This document shows positions 1 to 9,068 of a DNA stretch of 64,000 nucleotides, in pieces (within the stretch, counting starts at the first letter, position 1; each line of letters starts with the position of its first letter). The stretch is from DASQFQ01 sp963805525 (GTDB lineage: Bacteria; Actinomycetota; Thermoleophilia; Solirubrobacterales; Solirubrobacteraceae). Position numbers and translations under genes: made by a program. Under the pieces are notes generated by a model. The model saw nothing but the letters and a program-made list of their open reading frames with translations. It was not told the origin of the DNA and did not search any database. The stretch is taken from the NCBI GenBank assembly GCA_963805525.1, contig CAWDUT010000007.1:186001-250000 (forward strand). Direction: 5' to 3'.

Positions 1-1
1 G

Positions 2-370
2 CTGCCGCTCGCCGATCTGTTGCTCACCAAGCTGCAGGTCGTCCGCCTCAACGAGAAGGACGTCCTCGACCTGTGCGCCATGCTGGGCGACCACGGCTTC
101 GGGGCGGACGGCATCGACCTCGACCGCGTCCTCGCCGTCACCCACGCCGACTGGGGGTTCGAGCACACGATCCGCGGCACGCTGGTCAAGCTGCGCGACC
201 GTCTCCCCGAGTCGGGGCTGCCCGCGGACGTCCGGCAGCGGATCGTCGCCCGCGCGGACGAGCTCGAGGCCGCGCTCGCCGCGGCGCCCAAGAGCGCGCG
301 CTGGCGGATGCGCGCCCGCGTCGGCGAGCGGGTCCGCTGGTACGAGGAGCCCGAGGAGGCGCGCGCCTGA
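2..370 (+). CDS. Nucleotidyltransferase-like protein, C-terminal part (5' truncated by window edge)
   Basis: The reading frame is open from base 2 and reads LPLADLLLTKLQVV at the edge, so the start lies outside the window. The visible 122 residues contain a LADLLLTKLQ segment followed by NEKDVLDLCAML. This pattern is known to me from actinobacterial nucleotidyltransferase-family (AbiEii-like) proteins, where it lies in the helical C-terminal half. The catalytic part is not visible, so activity cannot be judged. The gene ends at a TGA followed by about 190 bases with no gene, including a short GC-rich inverted repeat (CCGCGGA/TCCGCGG, about 409-426) that may act in termination. Family assignment is moderate. 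Confidence 0.6.
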   Translation: MPLADLLLTKLQVVRLNEKDVLDLCAMLGDHGFGADGIDLDRVLAVTHADWGFEHTIRGTLVKLRDRLPESGLPADVRQRIVARADELEAALAAAPKSARWRMRARVGERVRWYEEPEEARA

Positions 371-563
371 GGCGCGTGGCGTGGCGTGCGTGTGAACCCG
401 CAGTGCGCCCGCGGACATCCGCGGCCGACTGATCGCAGCTTCGCCCGATGTGCGGGTCCGGCTCGAGGGCGAGCCTGGGTACTGACGGAGCGCGGCGGGG
501 GGCGCGCGGCCGCGCGGGAGATCGCGCAGCATGGGAGGACGTGAACACACAGGGCCGCGAGCC

Positions 564-743
564 TCAACGCTGGTGATGCAGGCGTTGGCCGATGACCATC
601 GCTGTCCCGAAGAACACCAGCCAGCCGGCGACGATCGGCCAGATGCCGCCGATGCTGACGGTGGTCAGTGCCCCGGCCGTGACGCCGCCCAAAGCCAGGG
701 CGAGCAGAAAGCCGAGGCCTGTGCGGACGAGGTGCGCTCTCAT
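564..743 (-). CDS. Small two-segment membrane protein
   Basis: This 59-residue protein has two hydrophobic stretches, around residues 8-28 (GFLLALALGGVTAGAL) and 33-50 (IWPIVAGWLVFFGTAMVI). It ends in a short basic tail, so it is very likely an inner-membrane protein. Its ATG overlaps the TGA of the preceding gene on the same strand (ATGA), which indicates translational coupling. I do not recognise a family. The upstream partner appears frameshifted, so the pair may be decaying or the sequence may carry an error there. Confidence 0.6.
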   Translation of the reverse strand: MRAHLVRTGLGFLLALALGGVTAGALTTVSIGGIWPIVAGWLVFFGTAMVIGQRLHHQR

Positions 744-1184
744 ACCGGCATCCTCGATTCCGGCATGTCCGCGTCCAGCGCCACGCGCAACGCGCGCACG
801 TGCAGGTCGGCCAGCCCGTCGAGCATCTCGGCCACGACCGGCGCCGCGATCGCGTCTCGAGCGCCCACGGACGCCACTCGGTCGCGGATCGCGCACGATG
901 CCTGCAGGGACTGCACCAGGGAGACCCAGCCGGGCCACCGTCATCACCAGCGTGCCACCGTCATAGCCGTCCTGCGCGCGCTCGATGGCGCTGTCGTGAA
1001 TCGCGACGAGCTCGCGGAGCTCCAGCACAGCGTCAGCGTCGAGCGCGACGTCCCTGTGGCGGTCAGTGTTGACCGCCTCCGTGGCGCAGGCGAGGGCAGA
1101 CAGCTGCGCGTCGTCGAGGTCGAAGCAAACCTGAACGACCTTGCCACCCGCGGTGTAGACGTCCTCGAAGCGGTCGTTGCGCAT
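740..1184 (-). pseudogene. Frameshifted unknown protein of about 150 residues
   Basis: The frame starting at the ATG of 1184 reads a protein-like sequence (MRNDRFEDVYTAGGKVVQV, then DGYDGGTLVMTVARL) for about 86 residues. It then becomes arginine-rich noise. A different frame takes over with SLVQSLQASCAIRDRV, VVAEMLDGLADLHVRALRVA and a TGA at 740-742 that overlaps the next start. Joining the two gives one plausible protein of about 150 residues, so a one-base indel near 905-945 is the simplest reading. A second gene starting at an internal GTG is possible but less likely. No family recognised. Confidence 0.5.
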
Positions 1185-1241
1185 GCCAGCAGCCTGACGC
1201 GAGACGAGCGAGGCGAACACGGGGCAACCGCGCAGATCCAC

Positions 1242-1300
1242 TGCGGGGAAGCCGCGCTACCGATTGGCATTCGCGCGACGGCTCGCATTACGATGCGCGG
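1242..1300 (+). promoter_or_regulatory. Putative leaderless promoter for the L12-like gene
   Basis: TACGAT (1289-1294) lies six bases before the GTG at 1301, fitting a -10 element of a leaderless transcript. Nineteen bases upstream is TTGGCA (1264-1269), preceded by CGAT. TGCGGGGAAGCCGC (1242-1255) resembles the GCGGGAAA element seen before other genes here but is centred near -52 rather than -65. This is a weaker member of the set. Confidence 0.45.
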
Positions 1301-1579
1301 GTGACCGACGACTCGGAGCTCCAGCAGGCGCACCTTCGCATCGATGCGTTGCACCGGCGCATCGAGCACCTCGAGACCCACCTCCGGCACTTGCACGAGC
1401 ACGTCGGCCTGGGCCGCCTGCCCCAGCACCCGGCTCCCCTCGATCACGAGATCGAGGCCGTGAAGCAGCTGCTCGCCGCCGGCCGCGAGGAAGAGGCGGT
1501 GCGACTCCATCGCGACATCACGGGCCAGGGGCTCAAGGAAACGCGCGAGGCGCTCCAGAGCCTCCCGGGCGGATTCTGA
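1301..1579 (+). CDS. Orphan ribosomal L7/L12 C-terminal-domain-like protein
   Basis: This is a 92-residue protein. The N-terminal half (about residues 5-40) is rich in leucine, histidine and charged residues in a coiled-coil pattern (LRIDALHRRIEHLETHLRHL). The C-terminal half (about 50-92) reads EIEAVKQLLAAGREEEAVRL and then GLKETREALQSL, the helix pattern of the ribosomal protein L7/L12 C-terminal domain. It is not the ribosomal protein: it lacks the N-terminal dimer domain and has no ribosomal neighbours. Stand-alone L12-CTD proteins are known in bacteria, with unclear function. The GTG start is supported by a -10-like TACGAT six bases upstream. Confidence 0.7.
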   Translation: MTDDSELQQAHLRIDALHRRIEHLETHLRHLHEHVGLGRLPQHPAPLDHEIEAVKQLLAAGREEEAVRLHRDITGQGLKETREALQSLPGGF

Positions 1580-1597
1580 GGAGCGCCCGCCGATCGG

Positions 1598-2368
1598 GTG
1601 CGCCCGCGCGCGCTGCTGCTCGACATCGACGGCGTCCTCTACGTCGAGGACGAGCCGGTCGCCGGCGCGGCGGACGCGGTTGAGCGGCTGCGCGCCGCAG
1701 GCTGCGCGCTGCGGTTCGTCACCAACACGACCAACCGCACGCGCGCGGCGACGCTCGCGAAGCTGCAGCGTCTCGGGTTCGCGGTCGCGGAGCGCGAGCT
1801 GATCACGCCGGCCGCGCTGGCGGTGCGGGTCTGCCGCGAACGTGGTCTTCGCCGCGTCGCGTTGTTCGTGGCGGAGGACGTCGCGGTCGACTTCGCCGGC
1901 CTCGAGGTGGTCGTCGGCGCGGGCGCCGACGCGGTGATCATCGGCGACCTCGGTGAGGGGTGGGACTACGCCGCGCTGAACGCCGCGTTCCGCCTGGCCA
2001 TGGACGGCGCGGAGCTGATCGCGCTGCAGAAGAACCGCTTCTGGCAGCGCGCCGACGGGTTGTCGCTCGACGTCGGCCCGTTCGTCGCCGCGCTGGAGTA
2101 CGCCACCGGCCGCGAGGCGACGGTCGTCGGCAAGCCCGCGGCGGCGTTCTTCGAGCAGGCGCTGGCCGATGCGGGCGCCCTGGCGGCCGACGCCGCGATG
2201 GTCGGCGACGACGTCGAGTCCGATGTCGGCGGAGCGCTCGCGGCGGGGCTCGCCGGGATCCTGGTGCGCACCGGCAAGTACCGCGAGGCGCTCGTCCGGG
2301 CGAGCGCGATCCGACCGACGGCGACCGTCGACTCGATCGCCGACGTGCCCGCGCTGGTGGGGGCGTAG
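1598..2368 (+). CDS. HAD-superfamily class IIA hydrolase (LHPP/NagD-like phosphatase)
   Basis: A 256-residue cytoplasmic phosphatase. Motif I is LLDIDGVLY near residues 6-14 with the nucleophilic Asp and DxD pattern. FVTNTTNRTR near residue 40 matches motif II of NagD-type HAD proteins. The class IIA cap lies between. GKPAAAFFEQALADAG supplies the motif III lysine and MVGDDVESDVGGALAAG gives the Mg-binding acidic motif IV. Length and order match the LHPP-like branch (phospholysine/phosphohistidine/pyrophosphate phosphatase or related). The substrate cannot be read from sequence. A GTG start is chosen because it directly precedes the catalytic strand. No operon partner is obvious. Confidence 0.85.
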   Translation: MRPRALLLDIDGVLYVEDEPVAGAADAVERLRAAGCALRFVTNTTNRTRAATLAKLQRLGFAVAERELITPAALAVRVCRERGLRRVALFVAEDVAVDFAGLEVVVGAGADAVIIGDLGEGWDYAALNAAFRLAMDGAELIALQKNRFWQRADGLSLDVGPFVAALEYATGREATVVGKPAAAFFEQALADAGALAADAAMVGDDVESDVGGALAAGLAGILVRTGKYREALVRASAIRPTATVDSIADVPALVGA

Positions 2369-2380
2369 CTCCGCGGGCGC

Positions 2381-2854
2381 TCAGAGCGCGGTGGGATAGG
2401 TCTCGGGCGGCTCGCCGCGCTCCCAGGTCTGCGTGCGCTCGAGCGGCTCGACGGCGCGCGTGTGATCGATGTGCACGAGCGCGTCGAACTGACGGGAGGC
2501 GCTGGCGGCGAAGTAGTGGCTCTGGCGTTCGGTCTCGGGGCGGTAGATGACGCCGATCGCGCGTTCCACGCGTGGCTCGCGCAGGGCGCGTCCGGCCGTG
2601 CCGGCGGCGAGCGGCGCGAGCAGGAAGGCGGGGATGTGCGTGGCGTGCAGGAGGGCTTCGTAGCTGTCGGGCAGCGCGTGCCGGACGTGCTTGCGCTCCG
2701 CCGGCTCGCCCCAGTCGGTGGCGGCGGTGACGGTGCCGCTGTAGGTGGTGAAGCCGACGTTGACGACGTCGCTCCCATGGCGCTCGCGCATGAGCTGCCC
2801 GATGTTGAGCTCTCCCGCGATCACGACTGGGCGATCCGGCGCGAGCGTCAGCAC
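2381..2854 (-). pseudogene. C-terminal fragment of an erythromycin-esterase-family gene
   Basis: The 157 residues match only the end of erythromycin esterase-like (EreA/succinoglycan-type) proteins: ELNIGQLMRERHGSDVVNVG, then TYSGTVTAATDWGEPAERK, IGVIYRPETERQSHYF and a final EPLERT segment. Full-length relatives are about 400 residues or more and carry the catalytic His/Glu residues in the missing N-terminal part. Immediately upstream on this strand the frame is closed by TGA, and no N-terminal part is present before the next gene. It is therefore probably a 5'-deleted remnant. In mycobacteria a related protein fused to a phosphoribosyltransferase belongs to the DosR regulon. Confidence 0.75.
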
Positions 2855-2972
2855 CCGCTCGGCGAGCAGGCGTCACGACGGTCCACGAACTCCATGGGCT
2901 GATCGTCGCGCGTGTCACCCGCGCCCACATCCGTGTCGCGCCGCACGTGCGCCTCGGGGAACTCGGTACCGG

Positions 2973-4109
2973 CTACGCGGCGACGCGGCGGAGGGGTGGA
3001 CGCGGCGTCCCGTGCTGCTGCGCGTCGATGCTCCGCTGCACGTCGGTGGCCGAGAGCAGGCCCGCCGGCCGGCCTGCGTCGAGGACGAGCGCCCGGCCGG
3101 CCGGCGAGCCGAGCAGCTCGATCCAGGCCGCCTCGAGCGGGTCGTCGCGATGGACGACGACCGCGCCCGCGAGCGGCGTCATCCGGTCGCGGACGACGAA
3201 GCCGGGGCGGCGCTGGGGCGCGGCGGCGTCGCGGTAGGTGATCAGCCCGACCGGGGCGCCGCCTTCCACGACGGGATAGGCGGTGTGGCGGGTCGCGCGG
3301 AAGACGCTCTCCATGAAGACCGACAACGGCAGGCCGGCCTCCACGCTGACAGGCTCCTCCACCATCGCGTCGCGGACGCGAAGCCCGCCGAGCGCGACGT
3401 GGGCGACCGCGGTGTCGGCCTCGGCCTGGGCCGCGAGCAGCAGGAACCAGCCGATCATCGCGAGCCAGAAGCCGCCGAAGTTCGCGGTGAAGAGCGCCAG
3501 GACCACGCCGCCGCCGATCAGGACCCGGCCGAACGCTCGTCCCAGCGCCGCCGCCGTGCGGGTGGCGGCGGCGAAGTCCCCCTTGTACTGCCACAGCGCG
3601 GCGCGCAGCACGCGCCCGCCGTCGAGCGGCAGCGCCGGCAACAGGTTGAACCCGAGCAGCAGGATGTTCACGGACGCGAGCCACGCGACGACTCCGTCGA
3701 CCGCCGGCGGGAGCGGCGCGGCGAGGCCGACGGCGACGAAGAGCGCCGCGAGCCCGAGGGTGACGAGCGGGCCGGCGATCGCGATCCGGAACTCCGCGCC
3801 GGCCGACGGGAACGTCCCGTGGAAGCGCGCCACGCCGCCGAACAGCCACAGCGTGATCCCCTCGATCGCCATACCCTCGCGGCGGGCCTGCAGCGCGTGC
3901 CCGAGCTCGTGCAGGAGCAGGCAGGCGAAGAACGTCGGGACCGCGACGGCGGCCATGCCGGCGTACGCGGGGGACGAGAGGCCGGGCGTGCTCGCGGGGA
4001 AGACGGCGGCGCCCAGCGACCATCCGATCAGGGCGACGACCAGGAGCCAGCTCCAGTTGATCCCGACCTCGACGCCGGCGATCCGGCCGAGCGTGAAGGT
4101 GGGCTTCAT
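2973..4109 (-). CDS. Site-2 (M50) membrane metalloprotease with CBS pair
   Basis: A 378-residue integral membrane protein. The zinc motif HELGH sits in a membrane helix near residue 66, and LLPALPLDGGR near residue 160 supplies the third ligand, as in M50/Rip-like intramembrane proteases. About six hydrophobic segments occupy the first 235 residues. The C-terminal third contains two CBS repeats (from VRDAMVEEPVSVEAG and VRDRMTPLAGAVVV), which usually bind adenine nucleotides. The architecture equals that of M. tuberculosis Rv2625c, a DosR-regulon protein. Its ATG overlaps the TGA of the upstream ABC ATPase gene (ATGA), so the two are translationally coupled. Substrate unknown. Confidence 0.88.
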   Translation of the reverse strand: MKPTFTLGRIAGVEVGINWSWLLVVALIGWSLGAAVFPASTPGLSSPAYAGMAAVAVPTFFACLLLHELGHALQARREGMAIEGITLWLFGGVARFHGTFPSAGAEFRIAIAGPLVTLGLAALFVAVGLAAPLPPAVDGVVAWLASVNILLLGFNLLPALPLDGGRVLRAALWQYKGDFAAATRTAAALGRAFGRVLIGGGVVLALFTANFGGFWLAMIGWFLLLAAQAEADTAVAHVALGGLRVRDAMVEEPVSVEAGLPLSVFMESVFRATRHTAYPVVEGGAPVGLITYRDAAAPQRRPGFVVRDRMTPLAGAVVVHRDDPLEAAWIELLGSPAGRALVLDAGRPAGLLSATDVQRSIDAQQHGTPRPPLRRVAA

Positions 4110-4918
4110 GCCGCCGTCTCGCTGGTGGCGCCGGTGATCGCGGCGACGACCTCCTCGCGCGGCGTCATACGGCGGTCGTAGACCGCGGCGACGCGGCCGA
4201 GGCGCAGCACGACGATGCGGTCGGCCACTGAGTAGACGTTCTCGAGGTTGTGGCTGATGACCACGACGCCGAGCCCCTTGGCGCTCAGGTGGCGCACGAG
4301 CTCGAGCACCTGCGCGGTCTGCACGACGCCGAGCGCCGCGGTCGGCTCGTCGAGGATCACCAAGCGCGGCTCGCCGAGCAGCGAGCGCGCGATCGCGACG
4401 GACTGGCGCTGGCCGCCGGAGAGCGAGCCGACCCGCGCGCGCACGCTCGCCAGCGAGGTCACGCCGAGCGAATCGAGCAGCTCGATCGTCTTCTCCTCCA
4501 TCGCGTACTCGTCGAGCCCCCGCATCCCGGTCAGCTTCTCGCCGCCCAGGAACAGGTTCGCGACGACGTCGAGGTTGTCGCACAGCGCGAGGTCCTGATA
4601 GACGGTCGCGATCCCGTGGCGGTAGGCGTCGGTCGCGCTGCGGATGCTCACCGGCTTGCCGTCGACGGCGATCGTCCCGGAGTCCGCGGGCTGGACGCCC
4701 GCGATCGCCTTGATGAGCGTCGACTTGCCCGCGCCGTTGTCGCCGACAAGGGCGACGACCTCGCCGGCGTGGACCTCGAAGTCGACGTCGAGGAGCGCCT
4801 CGACCGAGCCGAAGTGCTTGGACATGCCCGTGGCGCGGAGGAGCGGCGGCCGGGCGGGGGACGGTGGCTCCGCGACGGTCGTCGTGGCCGGGATCGGTGG
4901 TGTGATCGTGGTCGCCAT
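4106..4918 (-). CDS. Sugar-type ABC transporter ATP-binding protein, orphan
   Basis: A 270-residue ABC ATPase. Walker A is GDNGAGKSTLIKAI near residue 57, the Q-loop region is VYQDLALCDNLDV, the signature is LSGGQRQSVAIARSL, Walker B is LVILDEPTAALG, and the H-loop is VVISHNLENV. The sequence resembles the single-domain sugar importer ATPases (XylG/FrcA type), which work with a permease and a periplasmic binding protein. Neither is nearby. Instead the gene is coupled to the M50-CBS protease. The start at 4918 is chosen because AAAGGA precedes it by a suitable distance; an upstream ATG at 4987 is in poor sequence. Role in this context unknown. Confidence 0.85.
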   Translation of the reverse strand: MATTITPPIPATTTVAEPPSPARPPLLRATGMSKHFGSVEALLDVDFEVHAGEVVALVGDNGAGKSTLIKAIAGVQPADSGTIAVDGKPVSIRSATDAYRHGIATVYQDLALCDNLDVVANLFLGGEKLTGMRGLDEYAMEEKTIELLDSLGVTSLASVRARVGSLSGGQRQSVAIARSLLGEPRLVILDEPTAALGVVQTAQVLELVRHLSAKGLGVVVISHNLENVYSVADRIVVLRLGRVAAVYDRRMTPREEVVAAITGATSETAA

Positions 4919-4987
4919 GAGCCCATTCCTTTGGGGTCGGATGCGGTCCTCCACCACCAGTCTCAGCCCCGCCGAACCGCGCCACAA

Positions 4988-5059
4988 GCGGGCAATTCCT
5001 CACCTACCCTGCGGATTTCCACCGTCGCGCCGGCGCGGAATCGGCGGTAGACCACGGGC
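4988..5059 (+). promoter_or_regulatory. Putative leaderless promoter for the first universal stress protein gene
   Basis: TAGACC (5048-5053) lies exactly six bases before the ATG at 5060. GCGGGCAATTCC (4989-5000) is centred about 65 bases upstream of the start and resembles the GCGGGAAA element of the other promoters. The -35 position (5023-5028, CGTCGC) matches poorly; a better GGATTT is one helical turn further up. The divergent ABC gene starts at 4918. Confidence 0.45.
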
Positions 5060-5863
5060 ATGTACCGAACGATCGTCATCGGCCATGACGGGAGCGCCGC
5101 GGCTGACGCCGCCCTGCGGTTCGCCGAGCGGCTCGCCGCCGCCGACGCCCGGCTCGTGCTCACCCGCGTCGTGCCCGCCTCGCGCAGGGCCGCGGCCGAG
5201 GAGGAGCTCCGGCGCGTGCGGCCGGCGTCAGGGCGCGCGGTCGAGACCCGCGTGGTCGAGGCGCGCACGCCCGTCCGCGGCCTCGTGGCCGTCGCCAGGG
5301 AAGCGAACGCCGATCTGATTGTCGTGGGCTCCGACCGTCGGCCCGGCGACTACCGCGCGTACAAGGTGCTGGGCCTGCGCCTGCTGCACGGCGCGCCGTG
5401 CGCCGTCGCAATCGCGCCGGACGACCCGGAATCCGAGATCCACCGCATCGGGGTCGCCTACGACGGCTCGCCCGAGTCCGAGCTCGCGCTCGCCGCGGCC
5501 TACGAGATCGCGCAGCGCCTCCGCGCCGCCGTCACGATCTACCTGGCCGTGATCCACGACATGTCGTGGGCCACCGACGGCCAGCTGGCCCAGCGCGACG
5601 CCGGGGCGCTGCTCGACGCGGCGGCCGAGCGCGCGCCCGCCGGCGTCAACCCCGCGACGGTCGTCCTCCCCGGCTACGCCAGCAGCGCGCTGGTGACGGG
5701 CGCCGGCAGCGTCGTCGACCTGCTCGTGATGGGCTCCCGGGGGCAGGGCCCGCTGCAGCACGCGATCACCGGCAGCACCTCGCGCGCCGTCGCCGTCGAG
5801 ATCGACTGCCCCGTGCTGATCACGCCCCGCGGCGCCGGCGTGCGCTGCGTGACCGTGCCGTAA
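5060..5863 (+). CDS. Universal stress protein, two UspA domains
   Basis: A 267-residue cytoplasmic protein with two tandem UspA folds. The first begins YRTIVIGHDGSAAADAALRFA. The second begins HRIGVAYDGSPESELALAAA near residue 132 and ends with VMGSRGQGPLQHAITGSTS. That last segment has the G-x2-G-x9-G-[ST] ATP-binding pattern, while the first domain has the shorter GSDRRPGDYRAYKVLG. Tandem UspA proteins of this type are the main universal stress proteins of actinobacteria and several belong to the DosR regulon in mycobacteria. It faces a second such protein (end to end, 17 bases apart). Exact role unknown; ATP binding is inferred. Confidence 0.9.
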   Translation: MYRTIVIGHDGSAAADAALRFAERLAAADARLVLTRVVPASRRAAAEEELRRVRPASGRAVETRVVEARTPVRGLVAVAREANADLIVVGSDRRPGDYRAYKVLGLRLLHGAPCAVAIAPDDPESEIHRIGVAYDGSPESELALAAAYEIAQRLRAAVTIYLAVIHDMSWATDGQLAQRDAGALLDAAAERAPAGVNPATVVLPGYASSALVTGAGSVVDLLVMGSRGQGPLQHAITGSTSRAVAVEIDCPVLITPRGAGVRCVTVP

Positions 5864-5879
5864 CGGTTCCCGGGGATCG

Positions 5880-6797
5880 TCAGCGCGCCCGTGCCGCGCC
5901 AAGGGCGCCGGCAAGGCGCTCGAGCTTGCGCTCCAGGCCGCGTGGGATCACCAGCAGCGGGCTCGTCGCGCGGTGCAGCAGCGGTCGCGACACGCTGCCG
6001 AGCAGCAGCGCGCCGAGCGGCCCGTACGCGCGCGAGCCGCACACCAGCAGGTCCAGCTCGTGGCCGGCGTCGGCGAGCTGCGCGACCGGGTCGCCCTCGA
6101 GCATCAGCGGCTCGGCGGCGATGCCGGGCGGGAGATCGGCGATCGCGGCCTGAGCGGCGCGCGCGGTGGCCTCGCGGCGCTCGGCGAGGAGCTCCGCGGC
6201 GCCGTAGCCGGGGGCGAGCGACGCCCAGAGGAGGCGGGTGTCGCTCACCGAGATCACGCGCAGCGACGCTGCGGTCCGGCGCACGAGCGCGGCGGCGCCT
6301 CGGAGCGCCTCGCGCCCCTCGTCGCTGTCGGCGTAGGCGACACCGATCCGCCGGGGCCACGCGGGGGTGGGGAGGTAGCGGCTCGGGGGGATCACGACGG
6401 GACAAGGCGCGCCGTGGAGGAAGTCGGTGCTGGTGCTCCCGGCCAGCACTCGTCCCACCGGCCCATGGTGGGCGGGACCGAGCACGATCAGGCCGGTGTC
6501 CCCACGGCGGCCGGCGTCGTGCAGGGCCGCGCCGATCGAGGTGGCCGCGAGCACGCGCTCGTCGACATCGTGGCCGCGCCCGCGCAGCCGGTCGCCGGCC
6601 GCGCGCAGCACCTCGTCGGCCTCCTCGCGGAGCGACTGCCCGGCCAGCATCGCCAGCTCGACGGGCTCCCACCAGCGCCAGACCGCGAGCAGGGTCAGCG
6701 GAGCGCCGGTGGCGAGACCGAGCGCGTGCCCCAGCTCGATCGCCTCGGGCGAGACCCGCTCGGGATCCAGCGCGATGACGATGCGTGGCCTGCGCAT
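5880..6797 (-). CDS. Universal stress protein, two UspA domains (second copy)
   Basis: A 305-residue tandem UspA protein. Domain one starts RIVIALDPERVSPEAIELG and includes LIVLGPAHHGPVGRVLAGST. Domain two starts RRIGVAYADSDEGREALRGA and ends LLVCGSRAYGPLGALLLGSV, both with ATP-loop-like glycine patterns. The protein is a distant paralogue of the neighbour encoded on the opposite strand. The start at 6797 is supported by TAGCGT six bases upstream with GGATTT nineteen bases before that, so the mRNA is predicted to be leaderless. Likely a cytoplasmic stress or energy-status protein. Confidence 0.88.
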   Translation of the reverse strand: MRRPRIVIALDPERVSPEAIELGHALGLATGAPLTLLAVWRWWEPVELAMLAGQSLREEADEVLRAAGDRLRGRGHDVDERVLAATSIGAALHDAGRRGDTGLIVLGPAHHGPVGRVLAGSTSTDFLHGAPCPVVIPPSRYLPTPAWPRRIGVAYADSDEGREALRGAAALVRRTAASLRVISVSDTRLLWASLAPGYGAAELLAERREATARAAQAAIADLPPGIAAEPLMLEGDPVAQLADAGHELDLLVCGSRAYGPLGALLLGSVSRPLLHRATSPLLVIPRGLERKLERLAGALGAARAR

Positions 6798-6870
6798 GCC
6801 TCCACGCTAGTTCGCGCCTGGTGCGCGCAAATCCGTGCCATCCCACACCTCGGCTGCGGATGAGGTGCGG
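6798..6870 (-). promoter_or_regulatory. Leaderless promoter of the second universal stress protein gene
   Basis: On the minus strand GGATTT (6834 to 6829), a 19-base spacer, TAGCGT (6809 to 6804) and six bases lead directly into the ATG at 6797. A CATCCGCAG stretch, the reverse of CTGCGGATG, lies about 60-65 bases upstream. This is a clean member of the repeated promoter class, though its upstream element is only a partial match. Confidence 0.6.
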
Positions 6871-6899
6871 CGTTCAGACCGCGTGGTGCATCGCGGGTG

Positions 6900-7235
6900 T
6901 CACGGGGAACAACTGGCCGCCACGGTGACGAGGTGGCAGTCGTCGGCACCCTCGAGCGAGAGGCTCGTCGCGGCGCCGGGCAGGACGTCGATGACGACGG
7001 CCGGGTGGCCCCAGCGGCGGTCCTGCTCGGCGTCGATGTAGACCGGCGCGCCCGCGACCTCGCCGAGCTGCGTGTCGCCGGGGCCCGGCGGCAGCTCGGC
7101 GGCGGTGAGGCACATCGGGGAGCTGCCGTCACAGCAGCCCCCCGACAGGTGCAGGACGACCGGGCCGTGGACGGCCGCCAGGCGGCGGACCGTCTCGGCG
7201 GCTCGTGCGGTGATGTCCACGCGCCCGGTCATCAC
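6900..7235 (-). CDS. DUF779 protein, partner of aldehyde dehydrogenase
   Basis: A 111-residue protein with the DUF779 hallmark SGGCCDGSSPMC (near residues 31-42) and later conserved GGDTQLG-like and WGHP segments. In many bacteria this family is encoded right after an ExaC/AdhB-type aldehyde dehydrogenase, exactly as here: it begins three bases after that gene on the same strand. The paired cysteines suggest metal binding or a redox role in maturing or assisting the dehydrogenase, but the function is not established. An operon with the dehydrogenase is near certain. Confidence 0.85.
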   Translation of the reverse strand: MMTGRVDITARAAETVRRLAAVHGPVVLHLSGGCCDGSSPMCLTAAELPPGPGDTQLGEVAGAPVYIDAEQDRRWGHPAVVIDVLPGAATSLSLEGADDCHLVTVAASCSP

Positions 7236-7238
7236 GAC

Positions 7239-8780
<1,542 letters not shown>

Positions 8781-8812
8781 CGTGATTCCTCCTCTGAGGA
8801 TGTAGGGGTGGT

Positions 8813-8885
8813 GCCATCGACTGCACCACCGCGGGGGCCCCGTGGCATCCGGGGAAACGCGCGCTCAGCGGGCGGGAAAGCCGTG
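8813..8885 (-). promoter_or_regulatory. Promoter of the aldehyde dehydrogenase operon
   Basis: On the minus strand GGATGC (8850 to 8845), 19 bases, then TGCAGT (8825 to 8820) predict a start near 8813 and a leader of about 32 bases containing GAGGAGGA. GCGGGAAAGCCG (8872-8883 on the plus strand) is centred about 65 bases upstream of the predicted start. It lies inside the 3' end of the neighbouring small gene. Confidence 0.6.
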
Positions 8886-9068
8886 CGCCTCGCGCTCGGC
8901 CCGCGCCGCGCGGTACTGCTCGTCGGCTTCGAGGAGCGCGGCGAGCTTCGGCGGCGGCTTGCGGCAGTCGCAGTTGCGGACGTGCGCGCGGTGCCACTCG
9001 AGACGCTGCTCCTGCGTCGGGTTCTTCGGCATCGGGTTGGCCCGGTGCCACTCGGCGTTGAGGTTCAT
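8865..9068 (-). CDS. Small conserved protein with EWHRANPMPKNPT motif
   Basis: A 67-residue soluble protein, MNLNAEWHRANPMPKNPTQE, with a CDC pair in VRNCDCRKPPPKL and a charged C-terminal helix. Small proteins with an EWHxxHPMPKN start and a following Cys-rich spot occur widely as hypotheticals, but I know of no function. The ATG overlaps the TGA of the CBS gene (ATGA), so it is co-translated with it. The downstream aldehyde dehydrogenase promoter elements overlap its last codons. Confidence 0.7.
   Translation of the reverse strand: MNLNAEWHRANPMPKNPTQEQRLEWHRAHVRNCDCRKPPPKLAALLEADEQYRAARAEREAHGFPAR

Noticed and set aside
531..1304. Long plus-strand open frame opposite the frameshifted gene
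   Set aside because: The translation is typical antisense noise of high-GC DNA, and the minus strand carries protein-like sequence and ATGA coupling.
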